This document shows, piece by piece, positions 9,394-20,489 of a DNA stretch of 64,000 bases. How positions within the stretch are numbered: the first letter of the stretch is position 1; each line of letters begins with the position of its first letter. The position numbers were made by a program, and so were the translations under genes. This stretch comes from Austropuccinia psidii (lineage: Eukaryota; Basidiomycota; Pucciniomycetes; Pucciniales; Sphaerophragmiaceae): NCBI GenBank assembly GCA_023105745.1, contig JALGQZ010000003.1:80078696-80142695 (forward strand). Direction: 5' to 3'. The notes under the pieces were generated by a model. The model searched no databases. It saw only the letters and a list, made by a program, of their open reading frames with translations, and was not told the DNA's origin.

Positions 9394-12300
9394 TCATTGA
9401 TGAGACTGTTCAGTCCTCCTAGAGGCTCTGAATCTCCTCAAATGAAGGTTCCCATCTGGTATGGCATCCTCTGCCAACCATTTGTCTTTGTCAGCTGTCT
9501 GGTTTTTGAATCTGACTAGGTATTGTCTCTGATCCTTTCCTTTAAGTCTGATTTTTCTGGCCCTGATGATTTTACTCACAGGTCCAGGAGAGTCTTCTAC
9601 TTCCACTATTTCTGGTGGAGTGATGTTCTTCTTCCTGGAGGGGAATTTTTCCTCCTCTGTTTGGAAGTATGGCTTGACCAGGCTCACTGGAAAGACTGGG
9701 TGTTTCCTAGAAAACTCCTCAGTGAGCTTGACTTCCACTGCATTCTTCCCTATCAACTTAATGATAGTGAAGGGCCCTACAAATGAGTCTCTCATTTTCT
9801 TGGGTCCTTTGAGATTGTTAAAGTTCAGTGTAGACACTAACACCTGGTCCCCTTCCTTGAAGTCAGGTTCCATATGTGATTTGTCCCACCTCTGCTTATT
9901 GTACTCTTTGGCCTCTGCTATGCATTTGGCAGCAGTATCACAGGCTTTCTTCCACATATCATGGAAGTCTTTGGCTGTGGGGTGGATGGTCAGAAGATTT
10001 TTCTTCAAGTGATCCACAGGTAACAGGGGATTCCACCCTTTCTCTACCAGTGCAGGTGTTTTTCCTGTGGTAGAGTGCTGGCTTGTATTATAAGCCAGTT
10101 GGACTGCTGGTAAGAGGGTGACCCAATCATGGGTATATCCCTCATGGTCCTTGTATTCCATGCCATAGGCACAGAACCTCCTGAGGATGTCCTCCATTGT
10201 TTGGATCATCCTCTCAGCTAGGCCATCTGTTTGTGGATGGTAAGCTGTGGAAAAAGCAAGCTTGGTGCCAAGCATGTCATATAAATTGGTCCAAAATTCA
10301 GATGTAAATTTTGGGTCCCTGTCACTAATTATGATCTTAGGGACTCCACAGGTGGATATGATGTTATTCCAAAATAACAGAGCAGTGTCCATGGCTGTGT
10401 CCTCTTTATGGCATGGTAGACATCTCATGCTCTTGCTGAACCTATCAACTATGATTAAGCAGGCATTGTAGTTTTCTTTGCCTCCTGGGACAAGTCCTGT
10501 GACCCAGTCCATGTTGATGGTTTCCCATGGGTGTTTGGGTTCTTCTATGTGTTGAAGCAACCCATATTTCTTCCCATGTTTTCTATTTGCCTTTTGGAAT
10601 CTTTCACAAGTGTTGATGTATTCACTCAACTCTTGCTCCCACTTGGGCCACCAAGCTGTGCTTGCTACCCTCTCCTTAGTCCTGTCCTCACTCATGTGTC
10701 CCATGTAGGGGCAGTCATGGCATTCCTGCAGGATTAAAGAGATGTGGTCTCTGTCTATCACTGTGAGTGCACTGGTGTGCTTGTCTCTGTGATAAATCAG
10801 GCCATCTATAAGGAAGAATTTATTGTCCTTATAGGCCCTCAACCAGGGTTCCTCCAGCTGGGTTTCCAGTTCTGGGCTCCTGTATTTTTGTTGAAGGAGT
10901 TGGAGTAGTATGCTACACTGTTTGTGTTTAGCATAAGATTTCAGTACTGCATTGAAGAATTCATTATGCAGTTCTGAGGAACTTATCCCCAGTATGGGGG
11001 TTTCTGTCCCTTCTGAATCAGTGTTTCCACTGTCAAGGGTACCACTCCCTGGTGCCCATTCAGAGAATCTGAAGTTCTTCTTCCTATCTATTTCCATAAA
11101 ATGGATAGGGATTTTTGCAGCAACTTCAGGGTCATAAGCTGGATTGCTTTTGACATTGTCCAGTGGCCATCTGCTAAGGCCATCTGCATTGGTATGGCTT
11201 TTACCTTCCTTGTATATGATGGTCATGTTCCCTCTATACTCCTGGATGGCTATTTGCCATCTCAGCATGTGTCTATTAGTAGTCTTCATGTTTAGTAAAG
11301 ACTTCAAGGCTGTGCAGTCTGTGTAGACTTCAAAGACTGCACCCTCCAAATAGTAATGGAGTTTTTCTAGAGCCCAGACTAGACATAAACATTCTGTCTG
11401 GGTGGCCCCATACCTGGCTTCTGAATCTTTCAGCTGCCTGGAGATGAAACATATTACACCTTCCCTTGGTTCACCATCCACAATCTGTCTTTGGTGAAGG
11501 GCTGCTCCCAAGCCTTGGCTGCATGCTGCATCTATATATAACTTGAATGGTAGTTCAAAGTCAGGCAAGATGAGTACAGGTGCATTAGTGAGTTCATATT
11601 TGATCCTCTCATATGCATCCCTCCTTTCCTTGGTTATTTCAAAAACTACATCCTTTGAGCATAACTTGTATAAACTACTGGTTATGTGGGCAAAGTTTTT
11701 GATGTGGTTTCTATAGTAGCTAGCAAATCCAAGGAAAGATTGCATCTCTTTGATGTTCTTTGGTACTGGCTTTTGCAGTACTGCTGCTACTTTGTTCTGG
11801 TCAATTGCCAGACTGAGGCCTGAGACTTTGTGTCCTAGAGCTAGTAGCTCTTGTTGGCCAAAATTACACTTTTTGAGTGAAATTTTCAGATTGATGGGTG
11901 TACATTTACTTAGCACTCTGTCTATGTATTGTACATGGTCTTCCCATGTCTCTGAGTATATAATGATATCATCAATGTATACTACCATCCAGCCTTCCAT
12001 TATTTCTTCTTGAAATATGGTGTCCATCATCCTTTGGAAGTGGGCTGGTGCATTCTTGATGCCAAATGGCATCCTGGTGTACTCACATATGCCCATATGG
12101 CATATAATTCTGAGTAATTTCATGGAGTTTGGTTTAACTCCATTTTGGTGGAAGCCCTTCATACAATCCATCTTGGTTATGTATTTGGCTTTGGCCAATT
12201 TATCCAAGGCATGAGGTATCCTTGGTATAGGATACCTGTCTGCTTTTGTGTAGTTGTTCAGGGCTCTGAAGTCTCCACACAGTCTAGACTTGCCATCATG

Positions 12301-15249
12301 CCAGGTGATTAGGACAGGAGTGGTGATTTCCACTATTTCATTATGTCCAATCTTTCTAATGACATCCATGTCCAGGAGTTCATTGATATGTTTCTCAATC
12401 TCTTTCCTGGTCTCCAGACTTGCTGGGTAAGGAGGTCTCCTTAACATGGGTGGATAAGGCCTTTCTACATCCAGATATAGTTCTATATCATGGCCTTTGA
12501 TCTTGCCTAATGGTTCTTCACCAATGGCAAATGCTGGTCTATTCTTCCTCAGCATCTTCAGTAAACTTAGCTTTTGTTTACTGGTGAGGGTAGTGCTAAA
12601 CTGTCCCTCTCTGAATTCTTTCAGAAGTTCTTCCAGTGGGTCCTGAGAAGATATCTGGTATATATCAAGAGAAAATTTCTTTTCCTTGTTAGTACCAATG
12701 GTAATATGCCTATTTTTACTATTGTAAATATCTATGCCATACATCCTCTGGTAATCTGTTCCCAGTAAAAACCCTCGGATATGGACATCTTCAAGCACTA
12801 CAAACTCTGGGTTGAGTCTGATATTACCTTTTCTGTGGGGTATAATTATCTCTTTGATAATTGTCCCAATAGAGGTCATCTTTCCAGATGCACTCTTAAA
12901 GTTCTTTGCCCTGGTGGGCAAGAGTTCTTTTTCCCAGTTTGGGAAGTGGTTATCCAGATAATTTCTGGCCACTATGGAGCAGTGTGCTCCACTGTCAATG
13001 ATCAATGGGTGCTGAGTATTGTCAATACATACAGTCATTTTTGTGGCTGTTCCATGTATGTATGCCATTCCTTTGGTTGGTGTAACCAGGAATGTTTGTG
13101 CATCTTGTGTGTGTTTACACAAGTTCTTGTTGGCAGTGTCTTGTGGCATGCTTGCTTCCAACTGTATATCCTGGATTTGTAGTGGGGTTTCCTCTTGGTA
13201 TTCCACTAGAAATTCCTCTCTTGGGTCTTGATCCTCATCAGATGGTTCCCTGATGGCATCACCCATAGAGTATGATTCAGAATCCTCTGTTGGAGGTTCT
13301 TCTTCAGGGACTTTTTCTATAGCATAGACTTTTTTCTTTGCTTTTGGGCAGTTGTTGGCATAGTGATCTGTTGAACCACAATTGTGACAAGAATTCTTCT
13401 TCTTTGCCACTTCTGCCACTCTTTCTCTGGGTTTGTCTTTAAACCCTACCCTGAAAGGTTGTTTCTCTTTGAAACTATTGCTTCTATATGGGGTGAATTT
13501 CCCTATATTAGTCCTTTTCCTTATGTCTTGTAAGGTATTGGCTATATCATATAGAGTGCAATTTTGGTTGTATCTGCACTTTACTGCATGCTCTAGTTCT
13601 CCTGGCAGTTGTTTCAGAAGTTTATTATTCCTCATTTGAATGTTCATTTGAGGATCAATGGCTTTAAGTCTTTTAGACTGTCTAGGACACCACTCATATG
13701 GATCTTTGTCCACAGAGTATTTGTCATTTTCAAATGACATGGTCTTTTGCCATATCCAAGTTCCATTACTGTACTTTTGGATTATTTGACTCTTCCACCA
13801 TGGCCAATTTCTTCTGCCATGGATTTCTTTCATTTCAGTGTACCATATACTTGCATGACCTTTAAATGCAGTATTCAGTCTAGCAGTGATCCAGTAATCT
13901 GGTATGCTTGGTACATCAATGAAGAGTCCATCAATATAATCTATGAGTTCCATATGATCATATTCTCCTGATCCAGAGAATTTGGGCCAGTTTGAGGCCT
14001 CAGGAAGCTGTTTCAAGGATTCCTTCTCTGAATAAGACATGCCATCTCCATCCTGGTATTGTGATGGAGATCTTGCCTTATTCAACAACATGGCATCTGG
14101 TTTGATGTCATTTGGTTGATATGGATTCTCCATAGCTTGGCCTTGTGGTTGGGGCTTCAAGCTATGGTAGGCATCAAACAATTTGTTGATGTCTTGGTTC
14201 AGACACTCCCTGTCCCTGCTGCTATGGTGTTGTTCTTCAGAGACTTGATTCAGTCTCTTGTTGGTTTCTTCAGAGGCTTTGCTCAGTTGAGCATATCCTT
14301 CCTGAAGGCTTTTAACTATCTGCTCCAATGAGGCTTGAGTTTGTCTCATCCTCTCTTGGGCAGCTGCAAATTCTGCAGCCTGCTTTGTAGATTGCTCAGC
14401 ATATTGGGACATTTGCAACCACAGTGTGTCACTGTTGATGTTGCTCTCAGATGTGATAATGTTATTTTCAGTCTGAGTGGGGGTAATGTTTCTATTACTA
14501 GGACTACTGATTCTAGAGTGGTTTACAGCTACTTCTGGTTCTTGTGTACTTCTTTTACCAAATCTAACAGCTTCTGGATCATGGGGTCTGACTCTTTCCT
14601 CCTCTGGTTGAAGGAGGCTTTGTTCTTGCCCTTGTTGCCTTGTCTTCTCCTGGAAACTTCCTGGAATTGGGAAGAATGGTGACTCTTGGCCACTGATCTG
14701 CTGGTTTCTGAATGGTGTGAAGCCACTGGAGAGCTGATTTGGCTGGCTCCTTGTGAACCTGAAGGAATCTGAGTAGGCCCTGTCTGGGTTAACTGTTCTT
14801 CTATGGCTTGGATAGTGGCTTGGTTCTCCCTTATCCTCTGTGCCCTTGCCTCCAGGAGTCTGTGCTGCCTGGTAGGGTTCCAACCCTTGGTGATTACCAT
14901 AAGGTCCTTGAAGTCTATCTCTTTGAGACAGATCTTCTGGCAACTTGATCCCAGTTCTGCCCAGTGAGTTGCTAGGTTGAACCTCTTGTTGTCCATGCTC
15001 CATTGAAACAAATCTTTGAGGAGTTGGTGGATTTGAAGAACTTGATCCATATCCTTCCAGTCCTCTGGTTTGAGGTTTCTGTTGAATTGGAGTGTGAATG
15101 GCAAGGTTGATATTATCTCCCTCATTGTTTTGCCATCCACCACTGTGTCCAATGTGTCTTCTTTCAGGTCTTCTGGTTCTAGACATTCCTGCTCTATCCT
15201 CTGGCTGGTTCCTTTGGAAGCCAAGGTCTCTGAGGTGTGCAGGGGACAT
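9394..15249 (-). CDS. gag-pol: Element C Gag-Pol polyprotein (1951 aa)
   Basis: One open frame carries all the main domains. There is an N-terminal Gln/Ser-rich part, a coiled-coil-like stretch (about 280-350), a capsid core (about 415-560; [24 protein letters not shown]), a zinc knuckle [14 protein letters not shown] (about 618-631), protease DSGA (about 751), RT with MPFGIKNAP and YIDD (about 1090), RNase [15 protein letters not shown] (about 1241), and integrase with an HHCC finger (about 1516-1552), the DDE core (about 1579, 1643, 1677), a FVGPF module and a diverged chromodomain-like tail ending [11 protein letters not shown]. The fourth finger ligand is changed: the motif reads CERF (codon 10597-10599), where F and D have C-x2-C. 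The ATG at 15247-15249 is the first AUG after the LTR promoter and lies inside a candidate intron. The first 720 nt overlap the ORF1 second exon in another frame. Confidence 0.93.
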   Translation of the reverse strand: MSPAHLRDLGFQRNQPEDRAGMSRTRRPERRHIGHSGGWQNNEGDNINLAIHTPIQQKPQTRGLEGYGSSSSNPPTPQRFVSMEHGQQEVQPSNSLGRTGIKLPEDLSQRDRLQGPYGNHQGLEPYQAAQTPGGKGTEDKGEPSHYPSHRRTVNPDRAYSDSFRFTRSQPNQLSSGFTPFRNQQISGQESPFFPIPGSFQEKTRQQGQEQSLLQPEEERVRPHDPEAVRFGKRSTQEPEVAVNHSRISSPSNRNITPTQTENNIITSESNINSDTLWLQMSQYAEQSTKQAAEFAAAQERMRQTQASLEQIVKSLQEGYAQLSKASEETNKRLNQVSEEQHHSSRDRECLNQDINKLFDAYHSLKPQPQGQAMENPYQPNDIKPDAMLLNKARSPSQYQDGDGMSYSEKESLKQLPEASNWPKFSGSGEYDHMELIDYIDGLFIDVPSIPDYWITARLNTAFKGHASIWYTEMKEIHGRRNWPWWKSQIIQKYSNGTWIWQKTMSFENDKYSVDKDPYEWCPRQSKRLKAIDPQMNIQMRNNKLLKQLPGELEHAVKCRYNQNCTLYDIANTLQDIRKRTNIGKFTPYRSNSFKEKQPFRVGFKDKPRERVAEVAKKKNSCHNCGSTDHYANNCPKAKKKVYAIEKVPEEEPPTEDSESYSMGDAIREPSDEDQDPREEFLVEYQEETPLQIQDIQLEASMPQDTANKNLCKHTQDAQTFLVTPTKGMAYIHGTATKMTVCIDNTQHPLIIDSGAHCSIVARNYLDNHFPNWEKELLPTRAKNFKSASGKMTSIGTIIKEIIIPHRKGNIRLNPEFVVLEDVHIRGFLLGTDYQRMYGIDIYNSKNRHITIGTNKEKKFSLDIYQISSQDPLEELLKEFREGQFSTTLTSKQKLSLLKMLRKNRPAFAIGEEPLGKIKGHDIELYLDVERPYPPMLRRPPYPASLETRKEIEKHINELLDMDVIRKIGHNEIVEITTPVLITWHDGKSRLCGDFRALNNYTKADRYPIPRIPHALDKLAKAKYITKMDCMKGFHQNGVKPNSMKLLRIICHMGICEYTRMPFGIKNAPAHFQRMMDTIFQEEIMEGWMVVYIDDIIIYSETWEDHVQYIDRVLSKCTPINLKISLKKCNFGQQELLALGHKVSGLSLAIDQNKVAAVLQKPVPKNIKEMQSFLGFASYYRNHIKNFAHITSSLYKLCSKDVVFEITKERRDAYERIKYELTNAPVLILPDFELPFKLYIDAACSQGLGAALHQRQIVDGEPREGVICFISRQLKDSEARYGATQTECLCLVWALEKLHYYLEGAVFEVYTDCTALKSLLNMKTTNRHMLRWQIAIQEYRGNMTIIYKEGKSHTNADGLSRWPLDNVKSNPAYDPEVAAKIPIHFMEIDRKKNFRFSEWAPGSGTLDSGNTDSEGTETPILGISSSELHNEFFNAVLKSYAKHKQCSILLQLLQQKYRSPELETQLEEPWLRAYKDNKFFLIDGLIYHRDKHTSALTVIDRDHISLILQECHDCPYMGHMSEDRTKERVASTAWWPKWEQELSEYINTCERFQKANRKHGKKYGLLQHIEEPKHPWETINMDWVTGLVPGGKENYNACLIIVDRFSKSMRCLPCHKEDTAMDTALLFWNNIISTCGVPKIIISDRDPKFTSEFWTNLYDMLGTKLAFSTAYHPQTDGLAERMIQTMEDILRRFCAYGMEYKDHEGYTHDWVTLLPAVQLAYNTSQHSTTGKTPALVEKGWNPLLPVDHLKKNLLTIHPTAKDFHDMWKKACDTAAKCIAEAKEYNKQRWDKSHMEPDFKEGDQVLVSTLNFNNLKGPKKMRDSFVGPFTIIKLIGKNAVEVKLTEEFSRKHPVFPVSLVKPYFQTEEEKFPSRKKNITPPEIVEVEDSPGPVSKIIRARKIRLKGKDQRQYLVRFKNQTADKDKWLAEDAIPDGNLHLRRFRASRRTEQSHQ
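14529..15229 (-). CDS. Element C ORF1, candidate exon 2, overlapping gag in the +1 frame relative to gag
   Basis: This frame is open for 233 codons and ends at TAG 14529-14531. Splicing 15298 to 15229 joins it in frame to the upstream exon. Its translation matches the same frame of [13 protein letters not shown] against DLFTWSMDNKMF, and a stretch with GWNP..LLE.RA.RI.ENQA.IQAIE in both (20 of 29 identical by eye, against 12 of 30 for the overlapping gag frame). E has a decayed copy. It has a predicted helical, charged middle and a Ser/Gln-rich then basic tail. I recognise no domain. This is the best-supported overlapping gene in the window; expression is inferred. Confidence 0.65.
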
Positions 15250-15297
15250 ATCAGTGTTTGCAAGCAGTCAAAAACTTTATGTTCTTAGGGTATTTAC
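15230..15297 (-). other. Candidate 68-nt intron in element C ORF1, containing the gag AUG
   Basis: The minus strand has AAAG|GTAAATA at the donor and CACCTCAG|AGACC at the acceptor. The phase joins the two ORF1 exons as G plus AG. F (45903-45983) and E (24785-24877) have the same donor, acceptor and phase with different lengths (81 and 93 nt). In all three the gag start codon lies within the intron. Confidence 0.6.
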
Positions 15298-15597
15298 CTT
15301 TGACTGTGCCTTGTACAAATTTGTTATCTGCTGATTTGGGCAGTTTGCCTTTGGAAGTTACAACTGGGTTAATAATTGTAATCTTCCCTGTACAAGTGGT
15401 TAAGGTTGGTTTACCTTGTATGGATGCAGAGTTTCGTGGTTTTCTACTTCTCTGAGTGGCTATTGGTGTCCACTTCTTGGCTGTGATGAGGCCTTCACTA
15501 AGCCTTTTTCCTTTGCCCTTGCTGCCCTCTGGTTCTGAGGGTGTCACTGGTATGTTCGCCTGTGACTGGGTCTCAAGTGGTATGAAGTTTTCTTCCA
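15298..15597 (-). CDS. Element C ORF1, candidate internal exon 1
   Basis: This 100-codon open segment includes IPLETQSQ, WTPIA, a basic RSRKPRN patch, INPVV and a SKGKLPKS/DNKFVQG tail. F has a clear homologue (45984-46295) with the same order. There is no AUG in any frame here. The upstream edge is a conserved 3' splice-site-like sequence, TTCAG|TGGAA, shared in form by C, D, E and F, so an upstream exon or a non-AUG start is needed. I do not recognise the family. Confidence 0.6.
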
Positions 15598-16194
15598 CTG
15601 AATCAAAACAGGAAAAAGAGGGCTTATGTCAGTTAAGACTTCTTACAAGGCTGGTTTTGCACGTCTAAGAATGGCCTCTGGGCTTGTATATTACTACAGT
15701 ATGCCCCTGTATAATGACAGTGTGATTTGAATCAACAATTTCACGTCAGAATTACAGCTCTTGGTACCCTGTCACACTGTTTGTGTGCCAGTATCCCACA
15801 GATACACTTGTGGTTTTCAAGTGTATTCTGTATAAGTGGTTTAATATAAGTGTTATTGAGTCAATAATACACTTAATCCACGCCTCAACTGATGGTTTTT
15901 CAGTCAGAGGTGTCCTTATTCAGTCAAGAATACAGGACTTATTAGTGGCTAATGTGTTTTTATATACAAAACACGCCAAAAATAATTATTTTCAGTGGGT
16001 ATTAGCCACGTGAAAAATACTCTTTTTATAATATGAGTATATAAAGAAGAATGAAAAAAATATAAAATATATTTTTTAAAGTGGAAATTACGCCTAAAAA
16101 AAGATAAAACAATGGTTAATAAGATATAAAAAAGAGAAAAAACTCACTTGTAAGGTCCAAAAAGTAAAAAAAAAACACGGCCAGGCCCCCAAAA
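15598..16194 (-). other. Element C leader, AUG-free
   Basis: About 600 nt between LTR and ORF1. It starts with TTTTGGGGGCCTGGCCGTG next to the LTR. A GTGAGT donor-like site lies on the minus strand at 16142-16147 and the acceptor-like site is at 15598. Minus-strand ATG is absent from the whole stretch. Confidence 0.7.
16178..16194 (-). promoter_or_regulatory. Primer-binding region of element C
   Basis: The minus strand reads TTTTGGGGGCCTGGCCG next to the 5' LTR. E (26575-26585) and F (47093-47103) have the same core, and D has GGGCCTGGCCGTG at 17633. I could not find its complement in the LTR, so this lineage may use a tRNA. I cannot name the tRNA. Confidence 0.55.
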
Positions 16195-17632
16195 TGTCAG
16201 GCTGAGTCTATGATAAAGGTGTATAAGAGTATTTACAAGCTTTAACTATGACTGTGACACGGTAAAAATAATTTTAAAGAGGATATAATTGATAATAAAA
16301 GTTTTAATTTAAGAATTTAAAGGGCTTTACTATAGAAATATAGTGGTGGTGAGCGCTGTTGAAAGCCCTGGGTGCAGCTTTACCTGTTGGATTACAATAA
16401 TAAAGACTACAATACTTTAAATTAAGAGTATACCTGATTATTAACCAAGAGTAAAACTGTTTTTGACAGTTTACTACGTAGGTTATTCAAGAGCAGGATG
16501 AGGAAAAGGTTTTGGCAGTGAAAAGCCCTCCTTTTATCCTGAAATTGAGGTGAAAAGGTTATTAGACCTTTTCACGTGGAGGAAGTGAAGATTTTTCACT
16601 CCTCATGACAGGCTTGTGGTTTGCAAACAGCCTGTATACCCTGTATTGGGCTCAGATGTGGTTTTGAAACCACATCTGGGCAGTTTTCACCAATACAGGG
16701 TGAAAATTTTCATCTGGGGACCTCACAGCCTGATTCTGACGTGTATGACGCGTAGAATGCTGTACAGAAACTGTATGGGACCCCAGTATTGACTGACATG
16801 TGAGGTATTGAAGTAAAAACATGCTTCTTTGTCTATTTGACACCTCATATTCATGGTTATAAGGTATTATCCCATGGTAAGGCTGTATATGACAGCAGGT
16901 GGGATTTTTACCTTAAAATTGCCATAACTCTGTCAGTTTTTGAGATATCAAGCTCAAAGTTGGTTCATTGAATAGCCCTGTATGAGCTCTATACAATGGT
17001 ACCCAACTTGACATGGTTATCATTAAATATGGCAAAGGTATCCCATGTACAAGTGATTTTATACATTGGCGTGTTTTGGGCAAAAGCTGTATTAAGCTTG
17101 TTTGGCCAATAACTTCTGTTCTAGTTGAGATATGAGGAAATGGATGACACCATCAGATAGCCCTGATTGTGCTCTTTCCAAAAAGACCCCACTTTAAGTA
17201 TCTCACACTAAAACTGTAAAAGTTAGATGAGAGGTGAATGTTTTGTTCACCCTTATTTGGTCTGAATTTGACCATAACTCAAGTAATACTGGTGCTAGCT
17301 CAGTTTGGCTAGTACCATTGGATAGCCCTGGCTTAGAGCTTCATTTTGAATACCCATTTGATGGGGTTAAGCCTCTCCTTCTAGATTTTAGATGAGAGGT
17401 GAAAATTAAGGTTTATGCTCAGCAATAACTTTGAGCAGGAATAACTTTGTTATTTCTTGTCCTATGGTGATGGGACTTATATTTTCAGGAAGAGGTGAGT
17501 TTCCTCTTTCTTTTGATACCTTTTGAGATAATTTGGCTCAGTTCCATGTTTTGGTGGTATTTTGGCTATACCATTGGTTTATGGTATTTTGGCTGTCATG
17601 CTTGTGCTCTGGTTTTGAGTCACAGGCTGACA
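16195..17632 (-). repeat. 5' LTR of element C (1438 bp)
   Basis: It is bounded by TGTCAG and CTGACA. On the minus strand GGATAAAAG (16531-16539) is a TATA-like box. No minus-strand ATG occurs between it and the inner LTR end. The sequence right of the LTR belongs to element D. Confidence 0.92.
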
Positions 17633-18133
17633 GGGCCTGGCCGTGATATTTACTTAAAAGACCTTTAAAAGGATTCTATTTGGGTTTATCCAATAATAAA
17701 TTATATTTATAATCATAAAATTATATAATAATTTTATATTTTATTGATTTTAAAAGCTATTGAGGCATTTGGAAAGCAATTGTACCGTCTTACACATGGT
17801 TTTTCACATCCTTAGACTTGCAAGAACTTTCTTTGAGTGACTCTAGTAATTAAAAGAGATATCTTATAAATTAAAAATAATTTTATTATAATTTAATTTT
17901 ATAGAATCATATTTGTTTTTTATTTTATTCTTTAAAAATAAAAAATATAAAAAAAAATATAAAAAAAAAATATTAAAAACCAATAAAAAAGTTATTTTTA
18001 TTCATTTTTATTCATTTCTTTATTTATTTCAATTTTTCAAAGATATAAAAGCAATTTCTATGTGGAAAATTGCCATATCTTGCCAAAAATAACACTTCTT
18101 ATAAAAAGACTTATATTTATTTGTCTTTTTTAG
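17633..18133 (+). other. Element D leader
   Basis: It starts with GGGCCTGGCCGTG (primer-binding region) against the right end of C. The rest is very AT-rich with no gene. It ends with GTCTTTTTTAG at 18133, a 3' splice-site-like sequence in the same phase as in C and F. Confidence 0.7.
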
Positions 18134-18582
18134 TGTTTGAAGATAACCCAACAGAAGACAACCAAGCTACTGTTGAGAGGTTGGTGGAAGAAACTTGTCA
18201 AAGTTCTCCAACACCAGTTATCACCAAAAGAAAGAAAGCTAAGAAATTAGACTTTCCAGGACCCACCATTGAAGACTCTGAAGGTGAGCACCTCTTTTAT
18301 AATTGCCATAAAAAAATCAAGGACTACCATGCCAAAAAGAGGGAGGCAACCAAGGAAGAAGCCCCAGTAGCTTCTACCAGCAAGCCCCAAGCCAACCCAC
18401 TTCCCCAAGAAGGGAAGAAGAACAAGAAAAAGCATTGGAGGAAACCATATTCCCCAAGCTACAGAATCCCAAGAATCCAAAAGGATGCCATGGACAATGT
18501 TTTCAACATGGCCAGAACCTTGATGGAATTCAAGGACAAGGAAGAGCAAAGAATGAGACAACCTCATTTCCCAAAGAAATAA
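18134..18582 (+). CDS. Element D ORF1 (149 codons, no AUG at its start)
   Basis: The frame opens after a splice-acceptor-like TTTTTTAG and runs to TAA 18580-18582. It is rich in Glu and Lys (KRKKAKKLDFPGP, EGKKNKKKHW) and ends with a charged segment containing DAMDNVFNMARTLMEF, which may correspond to the WSMDNK region of C and F. It overlaps the gag frame, which is -1 to it, and ends in C CCA AAG AAA TAA, a possible slippery heptamer. There is no AUG in its first 64 codons. Assignment as ORF1 rests on position, phase and charge pattern. The protein match itself is weak. Confidence 0.5.
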
Positions 18583-20489
18583 CCTTGTCCAAAGATGTTG
18601 TAAATACTTTAACAGAAATTAAAAATAGTATATTACCTCTAAAAGAAATTAAAGATAGTTTATTATCACTACAAGAAATAAATAACAATTTATCTTCTTT
18701 AACAAAAATTGTTGTGCAAAACAAGAAAGAAATTGACAACATTAAGTTTATTGTTGAAAATAATAAACCAAAGGATTTAATTGACAATACTCAAAAACTA
18801 ATACAAGGACAACAAGAATTGTATAAATACATAAAAGATATCAAAGACAAAACTTTGACAATCAATTATGATGTGAGTATTGACAATCTTACAGAAAAAT
18901 TAAATAAATTAAGTATTTCTGTAGAAAAATTTGAAGAAAAGACTTCATCACACCAAAAATTACTTTTGGACCATGTGGAAAAAAGTGATGAAGCAAGAAT
19001 GCATCTAAAAGATGATATTCAGAGTGAAATAAGGCTTATCACTGAAAAAATGGATAAAATTAATGAGGCTAATTTAAATATGCCAAAGTTATCAACACCA
19101 TTTTCTCATATAAGAAGCCCTGTTAAAACAAAAGAGGAATTGTCAAATCCTTTCATAACAGACTTGAGTCACCAAGATAATAACCAAGTCTTAATGAAAG
19201 AAGCACCTCAATTAAAAGAATGGCCAACATTCACAGGAGAAGGTGAATATGACCACATGTCATTTATTAAAACAATTGACATGTTACAAGAAGACTATGC
19301 CATACCAGATGAATTAATCACTGCAAGATTACACTCACTGTTTGAGAAATCTGCAAAAAGATGGTATTATGGCATAAGACAAACAAATGGTAAAAATACC
19401 TGGTCTTGGTGTAAACAAGAAATAATCACCAAGTGGGAAAATGATGCCTGGAGGTACAAGATAGAAAATGCATTTGAAAACTCTTTCTTTGACCCAGAGA
19501 AAGACAAACCTTTAACTTGATTCTTGAAACAAGTTGAAAGGCTTAATGCACTGTACCCAGAAATGTCACAAAAGATGGTACCCATGAAAATACTTAAAAA
19601 ATGTGGAGGAGAACTAGAACATGCCCTAAGAAGCAGGTGTATAGAGCCATGCTCTACAGAAGAGTATATAAATGCACTAGAAGATATAGTGACAAGAACA
19701 AAAACTGGCAGGACTTGGAAAAAATTGGACATTAAAAGCCCAAATAAACCATTTATCAAAAAAGATAAATCAAAAGAATCCTTTAAGCCCAATACATCCA
19801 ACAATAATGAGCAAAGAAAATTCCATAAATGTGGAGGTATTGGACACTTAGCCAATAATTGCCTTAAAAAAGCAAAGATTAATGAAATTGTGGAAACAGA
19901 AAGCCACAATGACAAAGAAGAAGAATCTGACTCTGAAAAAGAGATAGAAGAGTCAGAAAGCTCTGAAAGTGATGAAATCAATATAATTAATGCACAAATT
20001 AATAATATTGATATAATTTATGAAGTACTAGATGTTAATTCAAACTAACCACAAGTTGGAACATCTGACACAAACCTAACAAACATACAAGATGCCAAAA
20101 TGTATAGAACCAAACCTGCAAGAGGAATGGGATATACAGCTGGGAAATCAAGTATAAGTATTGTTATGGTTGATAACCAAGAAGGAAAAGTTAACTAGGA
20201 CACAGGAGCATATTGCACTTGTGTTGGCAAAAGTTATTTAAAAACCATTGTCCCAAACTGGCAAGAAAAACTTATGCCAATACAAGGTGTCAAATTTAGT
20301 AGTGAAAGTGAGAGCATGAAGCCCCTTGGAATAATTGATTTAACACTAATTTTTCCTCATCCCTCATAATGTGTCAGAATTAAAGTAGAGTTTGTAGTAA
20401 TGGACAACTGTACTAGTAATCATTTCATACTTGGGAATGACTACTTATCAATCTATGGTATAGATATCTCCAACCAAAAAGATAGATAT
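18435..20489 (+). pseudogene. gag: Element D gag and protease, decayed
   Basis: It is in one frame throughout, with a coiled-coil region (LTEIKNSI..LKEIKDSL..LQEINNNL repeats), a capsid core (EWPTFTGEGEYDHMSFIKTIDML), a zinc knuckle near 19829-19870 and a protease DTGAYC near 20199. In-frame stops are at 19518-19520 (TGA), 20046-20048 (TAA), 20196-20198 (TAG, immediately before the protease DTG) and about 20367 (TAA). The first knuckle Cys is replaced (FHKC). Element E interrupts it at 20489 in the linker before RT. There is no good AUG in gag, so it may have been reached from ORF1 by frameshift. Confidence 0.85.
20485..20489 (+). repeat. Target-site duplication of element E, left copy (GATAT)
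   Basis: GATAT directly precedes TGTCAGGG. The right copy is 28081-28085. Confidence 0.9.

Larger units (their letters stand above)
8485..17632 (-). mobile_element. Element C: lineage-2 Ty3/gypsy element with intact gag-pol ORF
   Basis: Minus-strand element: 5' LTR 16195-17632, leader, ORF1, gag-pol ORF of 1951 codons, polypurine tract (minus strand, 9370-9389) and 3' LTR. The 3' LTR is truncated at 8485 by insertion A. By eye the two LTR copies differ at about 7 of 885 positions plus one indel. The right LTR abuts GGGCCTGGCCGTG, the primer-binding region of D, so C landed inside that site. The left target-site copy is outside the window. Confidence 0.93.

Noticed and set aside
9566..10012. 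Plus-strand ORF of 148 aa opposite C integrase
   Set aside because: Antisense shadow of a conserved coding region; no matching frame is kept in F or D.
16195..17632. LTR shared by C and D as one element
   Set aside because: The LTR orientation fits only C (minus). D reads on the plus strand and has its own different LTR at 51082-53107.
18435..18437. Start of D gag at 18435
   Set aside because: The triplet is TTG and the first Met of that frame is far downstream, so no start can be assigned there.
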